DNA of 64,000 bases from Gemmatimonadota bacterium (GCA_021324775.1 JAJPIM010000045.1:62001-126000); one strand, 5' to 3'; positions 46,992 through 57,310 are shown, counted from the stretch's first letter. Made by a program: numbers and translations. Notes: generated by a model from the letters alone, not told the origin.

Positions 46992-48536
46992 ATGCGATCT
47001 CGGACACTACTCAGCGCAGCGGGCGTTTTCGGAGCGTGCGCCTTGGGAGGCGCCTTCGCCGCACCGCTCGCCGGACAAACCCCGGCCCCCGCCGTTCCAG
47101 GTTCCGTTGCGGCGAACCACCCAGTGGGCGCCGACTCCGCAGGGCCGATCCTGACTCTGGCCCAGGCGCAAAGCCTCGCGCAGCGAAACAATCCGACGTT
47201 CCTGCAGACGATCGCCGCGCGCCGCAGTGCGGGCGCCGCGACGCGGGCCGCGTGGGGCCAGCTCCTGCCGCAAGCAACGGCACAACTGATCGGCGGCTAT
47301 CAGCAGGCCGGCCAGGTGTTCTTCAGCGGTAGCGCGCTGGGATCGGGTTCGGATGCCATCCAGTCGCAGTGGGCGCTCGGACTGACATATCAACTCAGCG
47401 CGGCGACGCTGCTGACCCCCTCGGTGGCCCGCGCCACGCAACGTGCCGCCGACGCCGACGTCACCGGCGCGTCCGCCACGCTGACGGGCAATGTCGCGGT
47501 GCAGTACGTCACGATCCTCGAAGACCAGGCCCGGGCGGCCTTGCAGGACACGCTGGTGGTAGACGCGACCGCGCAGGCGAATCTCGCACGGGCACGCGTG
47601 ACGGTGGGCAGTGCCACGCCGCTCGACCAGCGCCGGGCCGAAGTCGCGCTGGGCCAGCAACAGGTCCAAGCGCTCCAGGCACACAACCAGGTCGACATCG
47701 ACAAGCTGCGCCTCTTTCAGCAGCTCGGTGTTCCGCAGCCGCCCGGCGTCCGGCTCATCGACGCGTATGTGGTCGCGCCACCCGGCTTCACGGTGGACAG
47801 CGTGCTGGCGATCGCCCGCCGCGACAATCCCCAGGTCAACGCGCTCCGCGCCCGCGAGCATGCCGCGTCGGTGAGCGTCCACCGGGCCGCCGGACTCTAC
47901 ACGCCGACGTTCCAACTCAGCACGGGAATCGGTGGCTATACCTATGAGTACACGGACCAGAATTTCCTCGTCAATCAGACACAGTTGGAGCTGCAGGCCG
48001 AGAACGGGCCGTGCCTGTCGATCGACTCGCTCGCGCAGGCCGAACACATGCCGGCCCGGACATGCGGCCCGACGACGCTGACGCCCGCGCAAGCCGCCCA
48101 GTTGCGGGCCAGCAACCGGGTGTTCCCTTTCAGCTTCACGAATACGCCGCGCCAGATCACGGCAACGTTTTCGCTTCCCGTCTTCGATGGATTCCAGCGC
48201 GAGCGGACCGTCGAGCAGGCGGAGGTGGATCACGACGACGCGCGCTACAACCAGCGCGCCGGGGAGTTGCAGCTCACCGCCGATGTGACCAGCGCGTACT
48301 TCACGCTCACGACGTCCGTCCGGACGGTCCAGATCCAGGAACAGAACTCGGCCGCCGCGCGCGACGCTCTCTATCTGGCGGAGGAGCGGTACAAGGTCGG
48401 TGCCGCGACCTTCGTCGATGTCACCGATGCCCGGGCGGCGTATGAACGCGCGGAGAACGATCGCATCGGGGCCGTGTACGACTATCACAAAGCTTTCGCC
48501 GCGCTCGAGAACGCGGTGGGACGTCCCCTCCGCTAA
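46992..48536 (+). CDS. TolC-family outer membrane channel protein
   Basis: A 514-residue outer-membrane factor with signal peptide (about 8-28, ending LAGQ) and the two-repeat helical-barrel layout of TolC proteins: LTLAQAQSLAQRNNPTFLQTIAARRSAGA in the first half and DNPQVNALRAREHAASVSV in the second, plus conserved YKVGAATFVDVTDARAAYERA near the end. The first gene of the export cluster 46992-53238. An ATG at 46992 is preferred to the TTG at 46977. Likely forms the outer-membrane exit for the adaptor and ABC transporter encoded downstream. Confidence 0.92.
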   Translation: MRSRTLLSAAGVFGACALGGAFAAPLAGQTPAPAVPGSVAANHPVGADSAGPILTLAQAQSLAQRNNPTFLQTIAARRSAGAATRAAWGQLLPQATAQLIGGYQQAGQVFFSGSALGSGSDAIQSQWALGLTYQLSAATLLTPSVARATQRAADADVTGASATLTGNVAVQYVTILEDQARAALQDTLVVDATAQANLARARVTVGSATPLDQRRAEVALGQQQVQALQAHNQVDIDKLRLFQQLGVPQPPGVRLIDAYVVAPPGFTVDSVLAIARRDNPQVNALRAREHAASVSVHRAAGLYTPTFQLSTGIGGYTYEYTDQNFLVNQTQLELQAENGPCLSIDSLAQAEHMPARTCGPTTLTPAQAAQLRASNRVFPFSFTNTPRQITATFSLPVFDGFQRERTVEQAEVDHDDARYNQRAGELQLTADVTSAYFTLTTSVRTVQIQEQNSAAARDALYLAEERYKVGAATFVDVTDARAAYERAENDRIGAVYDYHKAFAALENAVGRPLR

Positions 48537-48604
48537 CCGGTGACGATGCCACCGGCACCGTCCTCCCGAGCCGCCAGCACTCTATGCCGGACACAGGATC
48601 TTCT

Positions 48605-49897
48605 ATGACTCGACGTGCCAAATGGTCCATTGCCGGGGGCATCACCCTCGTCGTCGTCATCGCGGGCGCCGTCATCGCGGCAACGCGAGCGCCGAAGCGA
48701 GCGGAGGTCCGGATCGAGCCCGTCGTCCACCGCGATCTCGTGGCGTCGGTCACGGCGAGTGGCCAGGTCGAGCCGCACACCAAGGTCGACATGAGCGCCG
48801 ACATCTCGGGGCGCATCATAACCCTCGCCGTCAAGGAAGGACAGACGGTGACCAAGGGGCAGCTCCTGGTGCAGATCGATCCGGCGACGTATCAGGCGGC
48901 GGTCGAGCGATCGCAGGCCGCGCTGTCCGCCGCCCGCGCGCAGTTGCTGCAGGCCAAAGCCAACCAGGACCAGGCCGACCGGACGTACCAGCGGTCCGCG
49001 CAGATGAAGAGGACGAACGCCGAACTCGTCTCCGATGAACAGTTGGAGCAGCTCCGGACGACGCTGGACGTGGACCGCGCGACAAGCGAGGCCGCGCAGT
49101 TTCAGGTGGAACAGGCGGCCGCCGCGCTCCGGGACGACGAGAGCAGTCTGAGTAAGACGACCATCCGTGCCCCCATGAGCGGCAAGGTCACACGGCTCGC
49201 CGTCGAGCAGGGGGAAACCGCTATCCAGGGAACGCTGAACAAGGATGCCGCCACGCTGCTCACGATCAGCGACATGAGCGTGCTCGAAACGAAGGTCAAG
49301 GTGGACGAGACCGACGTCGCGCACATCCAGGTCGGCGACTCGGCGATGGTGCAGTTCGATGCGTTTCCGGACACGACGTTCCGCGGGCGGGTGACCAAGA
49401 TCGCGAACAGCTCGATGAAGGCCCCGGGCGCGGCGGCCAACCCGACCTCCACAGACCAGGCCGTCGACTACGAGGTCACGATCCAGCTTCTCAACCCGCC
49501 GTTCGACTCACGCCCGGATTTCTCGGCGACCGCGAAGGTCATCACCGATACGCGGAGCCACGTCCTGACGATTCCCATCATCGCCTTGACCGTCCGGGAG
49601 AACGAGAAACTGCCAGGCGGAGATTCGGCGGTGACGCTCGGCCGGGCCGCTCCGGTCAAGGAGGTCGGAAAGCGCGACGTCGAAGGCGTCTTCGTCGTCG
49701 GACCCAACGACCGGGTGACGTTCCGGCCGGTGAAGGTCGGCATTGCCGGGGACAAGTACTTCGAGGTCGTGAGCGGCCTCAGGGAGAACGAGCGGATCGT
49801 GGGCGGGACGTATCAGGCCATTCGCGAGCTCAAGGACAGCGCGCTCGTGCGCCAGGCTAAAGCAGACAGCACGACCGCCGGCCAGACCAAGTCGTGA
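48605..49897 (+). CDS. membrane fusion protein (MacA-like periplasmic adaptor)
   Basis: A 430-residue adaptor with an N-terminal membrane anchor (about residues 8-26) and the HlyD/MacA layout: a biotinyl-lipoyl-like half motif ([21 protein letters not shown]), a coiled coil (about 85-180), the second half motif ([15 protein letters not shown]), and a beta-barrel domain ([31 protein letters not shown]). It links the ABC permeases to the TolC-family channel. The final codons overlap the ATPase gene by four bases (GTGA). Confidence 0.93.
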   Translation: MTRRAKWSIAGGITLVVVIAGAVIAATRAPKRAEVRIEPVVHRDLVASVTASGQVEPHTKVDMSADISGRIITLAVKEGQTVTKGQLLVQIDPATYQAAVERSQAALSAARAQLLQAKANQDQADRTYQRSAQMKRTNAELVSDEQLEQLRTTLDVDRATSEAAQFQVEQAAAALRDDESSLSKTTIRAPMSGKVTRLAVEQGETAIQGTLNKDAATLLTISDMSVLETKVKVDETDVAHIQVGDSAMVQFDAFPDTTFRGRVTKIANSSMKAPGAAANPTSTDQAVDYEVTIQLLNPPFDSRPDFSATAKVITDTRSHVLTIPIIALTVRENEKLPGGDSAVTLGRAAPVKEVGKRDVEGVFVVGPNDRVTFRPVKVGIAGDKYFEVVSGLRENERIVGGTYQAIRELKDSALVRQAKADSTTAGQTKS

Positions 49898-50736
49898 GCC
49901 TGGACACGCTGGTGATGCCCGACGCGGAGGTCGCTGGACTCGGCACCACCGCCGAACGCCGCGCCGTCATCGCGCAGGCGGGTGCCGTCCCGTCGCGCGA
50001 GTGGGTGATCGTGGCGCGGGGCCTCACACGTCTCTACGACATGGGCGGCGAAACCGTCCGCGCCCTTCGCGGCGTCGACCTCGCGATCCGGCGCAACGAG
50101 TACGTCGCGATCATGGGTCCCTCGGGCTCGGGGAAATCCACGCTGATGAACCTGATCGGGTGCCTCGATACGCCGAGCCAGGGCGAGTACTGGCTGAATG
50201 GCCACCAGGTCTCGAAGATGACGGACAACGAGCTGGCCCGGATTCGCAACCGCGAGATCGGGTTCGTGTTCCAGACCTTCAACCTCCTGCCCCGCGCGAC
50301 CGCGCTCCACAACGTCGAGCTCCCGCTCGTATACGCGGGCGTGAGTGCGTCCGAGCGGCGCACCCGGGCGCGGGAAGCCCTCGAGCGCGTGCAGCTCGGC
50401 GAGCGCATGCTCCACCGGCCCAACGAGCTATCCGGCGGCCAACGCCAGCGCGTGGCGATCGCGCGCGCGCTTGTCAACCGGCCGTCGATCCTGCTGGCTG
50501 ACGAACCCACGGGAAACCTCGACTCGGGGACGTCGGAGGAGATCATGCGGGTCTTCGGCGAGCTTGCGGAACAAGGGCAGACCGTCATCATGGTCACCCA
50601 CGAGGCGGAGATCGCGGCCCACGCCCGGCGCGTCATCGTGCTGCGCGACGGTCTCGTCGCCAGCGACGACCGGTATGCGGATGGCGATCCGAGCCGCCGT
50701 GATGGCCGCGGCGATCCCCGGCCGGCAGCCGGATAA
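49894..50736 (+). CDS. ABC transporter ATP-binding protein, MacB/LolD type
   Basis: A 280-residue cytosolic ATPase: Walker [20 protein letters not shown]-loop [11 protein letters not shown], signature [15 protein letters not shown] and Walker [14 protein letters not shown], the [10 protein letters not shown] form typical of LolD/MacB/FtsE ATPases. A 40-residue N-terminal extension without family similarity precedes the ABC core. The GTG at 49894 is in a GTGA overlap with the adaptor stop. It powers the two permeases encoded next. Confidence 0.95.
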   Translation: MSLDTLVMPDAEVAGLGTTAERRAVIAQAGAVPSREWVIVARGLTRLYDMGGETVRALRGVDLAIRRNEYVAIMGPSGSGKSTLMNLIGCLDTPSQGEYWLNGHQVSKMTDNELARIRNREIGFVFQTFNLLPRATALHNVELPLVYAGVSASERRTRAREALERVQLGERMLHRPNELSGGQRQRVAIARALVNRPSILLADEPTGNLDSGTSEEIMRVFGELAEQGQTVIMVTHEAEIAAHARRVIVLRDGLVASDDRYADGDPSRRDGRGDPRPAAG

Positions 50737-50740
50737 TCGC

Positions 50741-51985
50741 GTGCCGATCTTCGAAGCGCTCCGGATGGCGCTCGAGCAGATCCGTGTCCAGAAACTGAAG
50801 AGCTTCTTCACGCTGCTCGGCGTGACGATCGGCGTGATGTTCCTGATCGCCGTCGTGTCCGTCGTCGAGGGCATGGGCAACTACATGGAGCACGACCTCG
50901 TGGGCAAGATCATGGCTGTCCACACCGTCGAGCTTCGCACGCGTCCGGATTTCAATCTCGGCGACGTGGACGATGCCATGATCGCGGACTGGCGGCGCCG
51001 GCCCCGGCTCACCGAAGAGGATCTGCACCCCGTCGTCGATGGCCTGCCGCCATCAACGCGGTGGTACATGATGAGCGAAGATCAGATTACGATCGAATCT
51101 CCGTTCGCCCGTCCGCGAAAGGTGCTCACGTTCGCCGTCACCGGCGACTACTTCACGATCAAATCACTCGGCGTGGTGAGCGGACGTGAGTTCACGAACC
51201 AGGAGCTGGAATCGGGCTCGCTGGTCGTGGTCATCGGGCAGGACGTCAAAAATCACTTCTTCCCGACCGTCGATCCGATCGGCCGCTCGCTCCGAGTGGC
51301 GGGCGTGCCGTACGAAGTCGTTGGTGTCGCGGAGAAGCAGGGCAGCACGCTGGGGTTCTCGCTCGACAAGTTCATCATCGCGCCGTATCGCGCCCCGATA
51401 CACCGCCTCCTCAACCGGGATCGCGGCGTCATCGACGCGATCGTGGTGCAGGCGCCCGACGATCAGATCCTGACCGATGTCCAGGAGCAGATGCGCCAGA
51501 TCATGAGGGTCCGGCACAAGCTGCATCCGAGCCAGTCCGACAACTTCTCCCTGAATACTCCCGCGGCAGCGCTGGCGACGTGGCAGTCGATCCAGAAATA
51601 CCTGGTGATTGCCGCCATCGTCCTTCCCGCCATTGGCCTGGTCGTCGGCGCGATCGTGATCATGAACATCATGCTGGTCGCGGTCGCGGAACGCACCCGC
51701 GAGATCGGCATCCGGAAATCGCTGGGAGCGCGGCGCGGCGACATCCTCGTGCAATTTCTGTTCGAGGCCGCGACGCTGAGCACGCTCGGTGCGGCGACCG
51801 GTGTCGGCCTTGGCATCATCGTCGCGCAGGTCGTGACCAAGGTCACGCCGATGCCCGTCAGCATCGCTCCCTGGTCGGTCTGGCTGTCCGTCGGCCTCGG
51901 CACGGTCATCGGCATCGTGTCCGGCGTGTACCCCGCGACACGGGCCGCCCGGCTCGACCCCATCGCGGCACTCCGCCAGGAGTGA
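50741..51985 (+). CDS. ABC transporter permease, MacB/FtsX type (first)
   Basis: A 414-residue permease with the MacB_PCD plus FtsX layout: an N-terminal helix (SFFTLLGVTIGVMFLIAVVSVVEG), a large periplasmic domain, and three C-terminal helices with the ERTREIGIRKSLGARRGDILVQFLFEA coupling motif, ending PATRAARLDPIAALRQE. The GTG at 50741 (four bases after the ATPase stop) puts the first membrane helix in the usual position; upstream ATG codons lie within the ATPase gene. Unlike MacB itself, the ATPase is separate and there are two permease genes. Confidence 0.92.
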   Translation: MPIFEALRMALEQIRVQKLKSFFTLLGVTIGVMFLIAVVSVVEGMGNYMEHDLVGKIMAVHTVELRTRPDFNLGDVDDAMIADWRRRPRLTEEDLHPVVDGLPPSTRWYMMSEDQITIESPFARPRKVLTFAVTGDYFTIKSLGVVSGREFTNQELESGSLVVVIGQDVKNHFFPTVDPIGRSLRVAGVPYEVVGVAEKQGSTLGFSLDKFIIAPYRAPIHRLLNRDRGVIDAIVVQAPDDQILTDVQEQMRQIMRVRHKLHPSQSDNFSLNTPAAALATWQSIQKYLVIAAIVLPAIGLVVGAIVIMNIMLVAVAERTREIGIRKSLGARRGDILVQFLFEAATLSTLGAATGVGLGIIVAQVVTKVTPMPVSIAPWSVWLSVGLGTVIGIVSGVYPATRAARLDPIAALRQE

Positions 51986-51987
51986 TC

Positions 51988-53238
51988 GTGTCTGCCGCGG
52001 CACGGATCTCCGCGCTCTTCGAGGGAGTCGCGATCGCGATCGACGCGCTCCGCACCAACAAGGTGCGGGCGGCGCTCACGATTCTGGGCATTGCGGTCGG
52101 CGTCTTCGTCGTCGTCGCGATGGCGGCCGCCATTCATGGCATCAACGTCAGTGTCGCCCGGGATATCGAAGCGGCGGGCGCCACGACGTTCTTCGTCGAG
52201 CGGTATCCGGTCGATTTCAATGCCTGCGACGGTACCGACGAGACCTGCCCCTGGATCCACAACCCGCCGATCCGGCTCGGCGAAGCCGCCATGCTCGGCC
52301 GCCTGCCGTCCCTCGCCGGCGTCACGACCGAAATCGATTTCGCGGGCTCCTTCAAGTACGCGGACCGGACACTCTCCGCGGCGCAGATTCAGGGGTTTTC
52401 ACCCGGATGGACGAACACCGACGGCGGGGACATCAGCCCTGGCCGCTCCTTCACGATGCGGGAAAACGCCAGCGGCGCTCACGTCGTGATCATCAACGAC
52501 AAGATGGCCGAGCGGCTGTTCCCCTTCGGCGATCCGGTCGGCAAGAGCGTCTTGATCAACAACAGCCCGTACGAGATCATCGGGCTCTATCACTACCACC
52601 CCAGCTTCTTCTTCGGCGGTGAACGGGCATTGGCGATCCTGCCCGTGCAGACTCTCCTGCGTCATTTCACGGCGCGCGAGGGAGATGCCCAGTTGATCAT
52701 CAAGCCCCGGGATGGCGTGGGCCGCGAAGAGGCCATCGACGATGTCACCGCCACCCTTCGCGGTGCCCGTGGCCTCCGTCCCTCCAAGGAGAGCAACTTT
52801 TTCATTCTGACCCAGGACAAGCTGTTCGAGGTCTACAACAAGTTCTTCGGCGTGATCTTCCTCGTGACCTTCGTCCTGTCGGCGGTCGGCCTCATGGTGG
52901 GTGGCGTGGGCGTCGTCGCGATCATGATGATCAGCGTCACGGAGCGCACGCGGGAGATCGGTGTGCGCAAGGCGATCGGCGCGACGAAATGGACGATCCT
53001 CTGGCAGTTCCTGGTGGAGTCGGTGACACTGACCGGCATCGGCTCCGTGATCGGATTGCTCGTGGGCTGGGCGATCGCGCTCGTCGTTCGGGCGGCGACT
53101 CCAGTCGCAGCGTCCGTCCCGCCGCTGGCCATCGTAGCGGCCCTCGCGAGCAGTGTGATCACGGGCATCCTGTTCGGGATCTATCCTGCGTACCGGGCCG
53201 CACGGCTCGACCCCGTGGCCGCGCTGCGATACGAATAG
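51988..53238 (+). CDS. ABC transporter permease, MacB/FtsX type (second)
   Basis: A 416-residue second permease of the same layout (ALTILGIAVGVFVVVAMAAAIHG, then three C-terminal helices with ERTREIGVRKAIGATKWTILWQFLVES and GIYPAYRAARLDPVAALRYE). The periplasmic region has a Cys pair (FNACDGTDETCPW) absent from the first permease, which may form a disulfide. An AGGAG just upstream favours GTG 51988 over GTG 51982. It probably pairs with the first permease to form a heterodimer; this is inference from adjacency. Confidence 0.92.
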   Translation: MSAAARISALFEGVAIAIDALRTNKVRAALTILGIAVGVFVVVAMAAAIHGINVSVARDIEAAGATTFFVERYPVDFNACDGTDETCPWIHNPPIRLGEAAMLGRLPSLAGVTTEIDFAGSFKYADRTLSAAQIQGFSPGWTNTDGGDISPGRSFTMRENASGAHVVIINDKMAERLFPFGDPVGKSVLINNSPYEIIGLYHYHPSFFFGGERALAILPVQTLLRHFTAREGDAQLIIKPRDGVGREEAIDDVTATLRGARGLRPSKESNFFILTQDKLFEVYNKFFGVIFLVTFVLSAVGLMVGGVGVVAIMMISVTERTREIGVRKAIGATKWTILWQFLVESVTLTGIGSVIGLLVGWAIALVVRAATPVAASVPPLAIVAALASSVITGILFGIYPAYRAARLDPVAALRYE

Positions 53239-53314
53239 CGACCCCAGGCCAGCTCACGGCACAGGTGTACCGGCGGCCATTGACGCGGATCGGCCGGCCG
53301 TGCATTTACCGCTC

Positions 53315-54040
53315 ATGGCGTACGTTCCCGTGGATGTCCTGGCCATCGCCGCACACCGCGACGATGTGGAGCTCACTTGCGGCGGAGCCCTCCTCCGCGC
53401 GGTGCAATTCGGCCGGCGCACGGCCGTGCTGGATCTCACCGGTGGGGAGATGGGGACCCGGGGGAATGCCGCGATCCGCGAAGCCGAGGCGGCCGCCGCT
53501 GCCGCCGTGCTGGGGCTCGCCGCGCGCGAGAATCTCGGACTCCCCGATGCCGGTATCACCAACACGCCCGAGACCCGCGCACAGGTGGCGCGCGCGATCC
53601 GGCGATTCACCCCCCGAGTGGTGATCGCGCCGGCGCCGAATGGGCGGCATCCCGATCATCGCGTGACGTCGGAACTCGTGCGCGACGCATGCTTCGTCGC
53701 AGGCCTGGCGAAGGTGGCGCCCGACGTGCCGCGCCACCGGCCGTTCAAGGTCATTTATTGCGTCTCGTTCCGCGAGGACTGGGCGAAGCCGACGTTCGTG
53801 GTCGACATCAGTGACGTCTTCGAGAAGAAGCTCGAGGCGGTGGCGTGCTACGGATCGCAGTTCACGCACGCGACTCAAGCGGGAGAAGTCTATCCGAACG
53901 GGGATCCGCTGCTCGAGGTGGTACGTCATCAGGCCGCCCACTACGGATCGCTCATCCGGCGCCGCTATGGAGAGCCGTTCATCACGCAGGAAACGATGCG
54001 GGCCGATGATGTGGCCGCGCTCGACGTCTCGACGTACTGA
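53315..54040 (+). CDS. BshB1-like PIG-L family deacetylase
   Basis: A 241-residue zinc deacetylase. In bacillithiol synthesis BshB1 removes the acetyl group from GlcNAc-malate. Family features: the first metal block (AAHRDDVELTCGGALL, where HPDD is usual and Pro is replaced by Arg), GGEMGTRGN, and the third block NGRHPDHRV. The C-terminal half (DISDVFEKKLEAVACYGSQF, then HYGSLIRRRYGEPF) is like BshB1. No bshA or bshC is in the window, so bacillithiol itself is not shown. ATG 53315 is preferred. Confidence 0.82.
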   Translation: MAYVPVDVLAIAAHRDDVELTCGGALLRAVQFGRRTAVLDLTGGEMGTRGNAAIREAEAAAAAAVLGLAARENLGLPDAGITNTPETRAQVARAIRRFTPRVVIAPAPNGRHPDHRVTSELVRDACFVAGLAKVAPDVPRHRPFKVIYCVSFREDWAKPTFVVDISDVFEKKLEAVACYGSQFTHATQAGEVYPNGDPLLEVVRHQAAHYGSLIRRRYGEPFITQETMRADDVAALDVSTY

Positions 54041-54112
54041 TCGCGACCGTCCGAGAGCGCTCCGGCGCGCCGCGCCGGCAGTCCCGCCGCCAAGCGGATC
54101 GAGATCTCGGTC

Positions 54113-54772
54113 CTAGCCGGCCCGGCTGCCCGTGCCATCGGTGACACGCAAGGCGAGCACGGCTGTCGCAGCCGCCCAGAGTGAAACGAACGCCACAGCC
54201 GCCAGCGCGCCCCGGCTGCCGGGATCGAACACGGTGACGCCTACGATACCGCACAGGCTCGCTACCCAAGCGAGCACGGCGATCCAGACCGGACGGCCTG
54301 GATCCCGCCACTCCACCCAACCCAAGGGCAGACATCCAAGCACCACCAGCGCGTTGCCGAGTCTGGCTGCGTCGAGAGAGGTGATGTGGCGCGACGCGAA
54401 CGATGGAACGACACTCATGTCACCCGACGCGAAGCGGGCGGCATCCGTGGCGCCGGTGCCTGCCATGAACTCCACGTTCCACGCGTTGAACGCCAGCCCC
54501 ACGGCCACGACGGCGAGCGCTAGCACGAGCAGCCCGGTAAGACGGGACCGATCGATGTATAATCGAACCCAGATGCCGCCGATGACGAGACCGGATCCCG
54601 CGATCATGAGGTGGTGGATGGCACGCCAGTACGGAGTCGCCGCCATGACGCCGAGCTGCGCCTCGGGATCGGCGGGAAGCACCGGGTGCGCGACGGCACC
54701 GGCGCCGAGCATGATCGTGCCTGCGAGGAGGATCATGGCCATCGTGCGGATCAGCGCGCGCGTCGCGTGCAT
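54113..54772 (-). CDS. hypothetical multi-pass membrane protein
   Basis: A 219-residue integral membrane protein with about six hydrophobic helices (for example MILLAGTIMLGAGAVAHPVL, MIAGSGLVIGGIWV, LTGLLVLALAVVAVGLAFNAW, ALVVLGCLPLGWVEW). I do not recognise a family. It starts at ATG 54772 and faces the divergent acyltransferase gene across about 165 bases that hold no other convincing gene. Confidence 0.65.
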   Translation of the reverse strand: MHATRALIRTMAMILLAGTIMLGAGAVAHPVLPADPEAQLGVMAATPYWRAIHHLMIAGSGLVIGGIWVRLYIDRSRLTGLLVLALAVVAVGLAFNAWNVEFMAGTGATDAARFASGDMSVVPSFASRHITSLDAARLGNALVVLGCLPLGWVEWRDPGRPVWIAVLAWVASLCGIVGVTVFDPGSRGALAAVAFVSLWAAATAVLALRVTDGTGSRAG

Positions 54773-54937
54773 GCGCCACAAGATAGCGCAAACCGCTTCG
54801 GCCACGCGGACGCGGGCGTGACACCCGCTCGCAAATCTCTCCGGCGGAGTGTGAGCGCCGCGCGTGGCGAAGCCACCAGCTCGCGGCTCCCGCCGGTCGT
54901 GGGCGGTGCGCCGATCAATCCCTCCGACAGTAATGAT

Positions 54938-56047
54938 GTGTCCGCGTGGGCCTCGGCCACGGTAGTCGCAACCGGACGACATGTCCCGGCGCTCGATGGG
55001 ACTCGCGGTATCGCCATCATCCTCGTGATGTCGTTTCACCTCTGGCGCGCACCGCTCACCGCACTCGGGTGGTCGGGCGTCGACCTGTTTTTCGTCCTGT
55101 CTGGCTATCTGATCACCGGCATCCTCTGGGATTCGCGGCTCGAGCCAGACCGCGCGCGATCGTTCTACATCCGGCGCGCGCTCCGCATTCTGCCACTCTA
55201 CTACGGGGTACTGGTCGCGGTATTCGTCCTCCGGCCAGCCTTCGGATGGGCGCACCGCCTCGATGATCTCGCCCTCGCTCACGAGCAGGTGTGGTACTGG
55301 ACGTACCTCTGTGACTGGCGCATCGCACTGAACCATCCACCGGCGTTCACGTTCCTGACGCATTTCTGGACGCTGTCGATCGAAGAGCAGTTCTACCTGG
55401 TGTGGCCGCTGATTGTCTGGCGATGCTCGAGACGCTCGTTGCTCGGCATTGCGGGCGCCGTGGCGGCCGGCGCGCTGCTGCTCCGCATCGCCGTGGTCAC
55501 CGCAAGCGACACGCCTGAAGCCGCATATGCTCTCTTCCCTTGCCGTCTCGACGCCCTCGCCGTCGGCGCCATCCTCGCCCTCGGTCTTCGGGGACCGGCC
55601 GGCGTGAGCGCCACGCGACGGTGGGTGATTCCGGCGGCTCTATCCGGCGCGGTGGTGGTCTGCGCGCTCATTCTGTTTCGGCCATCCGTGCGATTCGTGG
55701 ATCCCGGCATGATGACCATCGGGTATACGGCGCTGGACTGGATGTTCGCCGGTCTCGTCCTGACCGCGGCGACCACCCGGTCGCGATTCCTCGAAGCGGC
55801 CCCGCTGCGCGCCGCAGGCCGGTACAGCTACGGCCTCTACGTCTACCACCCGATCGTGATCTGGTGGATCGTCCGCCACGTGCCGATGCTCGAAGACTCG
55901 CAGTGGGGGTCCGCAATCGGGGGCGCCGCCGGATCGATCGCGCTCGCGTATGTCAGTTACCATCTCTACGAATCGCGATTCCTCCGGCTCAAGGACCGGC
56001 TCGCCCCCCGGAACGGCGCCGCGCGTCTGTCCGTGGCCGGCGGCTGA
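54938..56047 (+). CDS. acyltransferase 3 family membrane protein
   Basis: A membrane O-acyltransferase of the kind that modifies polysaccharides, LPS or peptidoglycan. The first helix carries RGIAIILVMSFHLW (the RGxAxxxV and histidine motif), GVDLFFVLSGYLITGILW follows, and the FWTLSIEEQFYLVWPL motif is intact; about ten membrane segments in 369 residues. The start is uncertain: GTG 54938 gives a short lead; GTG 54818 would add 40 residues. The stop TGA is followed directly by the stop of the convergent threonine synthase gene. Confidence 0.9.
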   Translation: MSAWASATVVATGRHVPALDGTRGIAIILVMSFHLWRAPLTALGWSGVDLFFVLSGYLITGILWDSRLEPDRARSFYIRRALRILPLYYGVLVAVFVLRPAFGWAHRLDDLALAHEQVWYWTYLCDWRIALNHPPAFTFLTHFWTLSIEEQFYLVWPLIVWRCSRRSLLGIAGAVAAGALLLRIAVVTASDTPEAAYALFPCRLDALAVGAILALGLRGPAGVSATRRWVIPAALSGAVVVCALILFRPSVRFVDPGMMTIGYTALDWMFAGLVLTAATTRSRFLEAAPLRAAGRYSYGLYVYHPIVIWWIVRHVPMLEDSQWGSAIGGAAGSIALAYVSYHLYESRFLRLKDRLAPRNGAARLSVAGG

Positions 56048-57196
56048 TTATCGGTACTTCAGCCCCGTTCCGGTATTGAACAGCACCACGCGATCGGACG
56101 GGCGGATCCAGCCGCGAGACCGCAATCCCTCGAGGGCGACCCACGCCGCGCCCGCCTCCGGGCAAACATCGACGCCGGTCGCGGCAGCGACGCGCCGGAC
56201 GGCCGGCCCGATCTCGGATTCGGGCACCGCGCACGCCGTCCCGCCTGTCTCGCGTATCGCGCGCAGGCAGAGAAAACCCCCGATCGGCGACGGCACGCGC
56301 AGTCCGTATGCGTGCGTGGTCGCATTGGCCCAGGGCTCCGTCCGCTCCGCGCCGGACTCGAAGCCGCGAACGACCGGTGCACACCCCGCTGCCTGGACCG
56401 ACACCATGCGCGGGAGCGGTGCGCCGTCATCGAGCCAGCCGAGCGCGCGCATCTCACCGAACGCCTTCCACATCCCAACGAGTCCGGTACCGCCGCCGGT
56501 CGGATACACGATCACGTCGGGCAATTCTCCGCCGAGCTGCTCGTACAACTCGTAGGCCATCGTCTTCTTGCCCTCGATCCGGTAGGGCTCCTTGAGCGTC
56601 GACACATCGACGGCGTCCGGCGGCCCATTCTCATGCAGCCAGCGGCCCGCGTCCGCGATCGTGCCGGGCACGAGATGCACCGTCGCGCCATAGAGACGGC
56701 ACTCCTCGATGCAACCGCGCGGGGTGTCTTCGGGCATCACCACCGTCACGGGCAGGTGCGCCGCCGCGCCGTACGCGGCGAGCGCGCCCGCAGCGTTGCC
56801 GGCGGACGGCGCGACCACCGCGCGCGCTCCGAGCGCCACCGCGGCCGACACGGCAGCCGTCATCCCGCGCGCCTTGAACGACCCAGTGGGGTTTCGCGCT
56901 TCGTCCTTGATCCACACGCCGTCGCCGGCCGGGACCAGCGGAGTCCATCCCTCACCGAGCGTGACCTCGCCGGTCGCGATCGGGAGCACCTCGCGATACC
57001 GCCAGAGCGACGCCACGCGTGGCGGCAGCTTGGAGAGCGGGAGATCGCCGGCGGAAATATCGTAGTCGACCCGCAGCGGCAGGCCGCAGACGCGGCACAC
57101 GCCCTGGACGATGCGGTGGTCGTGCACGGTGCCGCAGGAGAAGCACGACAGCCCAGTCAGGCGCGGATTGAACGCCGGCATCGCGTGATTTGGCAT
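56048..57196 (-). CDS. thrC: threonine synthase
   Basis: PLP enzyme converting O-phosphohomoserine to threonine. A 382-residue protein with an N-terminal zinc-ribbon-like element (SCFSCG and CRVCG), the PLP lysine in NPTGSFKARGMTAAVS, the APSAGNAAGALAAYGAAAHLPV block and PTGGGTGLVGMWKAF for the phosphate loop. ATG 57196 (MPNHAMPAF) is preferred. It ends against the acyltransferase gene with no intergenic bases. Confidence 0.93.
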   Translation of the reverse strand: MPNHAMPAFNPRLTGLSCFSCGTVHDHRIVQGVCRVCGLPLRVDYDISAGDLPLSKLPPRVASLWRYREVLPIATGEVTLGEGWTPLVPAGDGVWIKDEARNPTGSFKARGMTAAVSAAVALGARAVVAPSAGNAAGALAAYGAAAHLPVTVVMPEDTPRGCIEECRLYGATVHLVPGTIADAGRWLHENGPPDAVDVSTLKEPYRIEGKKTMAYELYEQLGGELPDVIVYPTGGGTGLVGMWKAFGEMRALGWLDDGAPLPRMVSVQAAGCAPVVRGFESGAERTEPWANATTHAYGLRVPSPIGGFLCLRAIRETGGTACAVPESEIGPAVRRVAAATGVDVCPEAGAAWVALEGLRSRGWIRPSDRVVLFNTGTGLKYR

Positions 57197-57310
57197 GTGG
57201 ACCGCGAGTCTAGCGAGCGGCGAGGGCCGGGGCAACCGTCCGCACGACGGCGTTGACCGCTACTGGCGGCCCTCGCACGCCACGCCGTCGCCCGAACATA
57301 TTCGGCGGGA

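Noticed and set aside
54558-54563. TATAAT on the + strand
   Set aside because: Inside the coding region of the hypothetical membrane protein on the opposite strand, 380 bases from the acyltransferase start; chance match.
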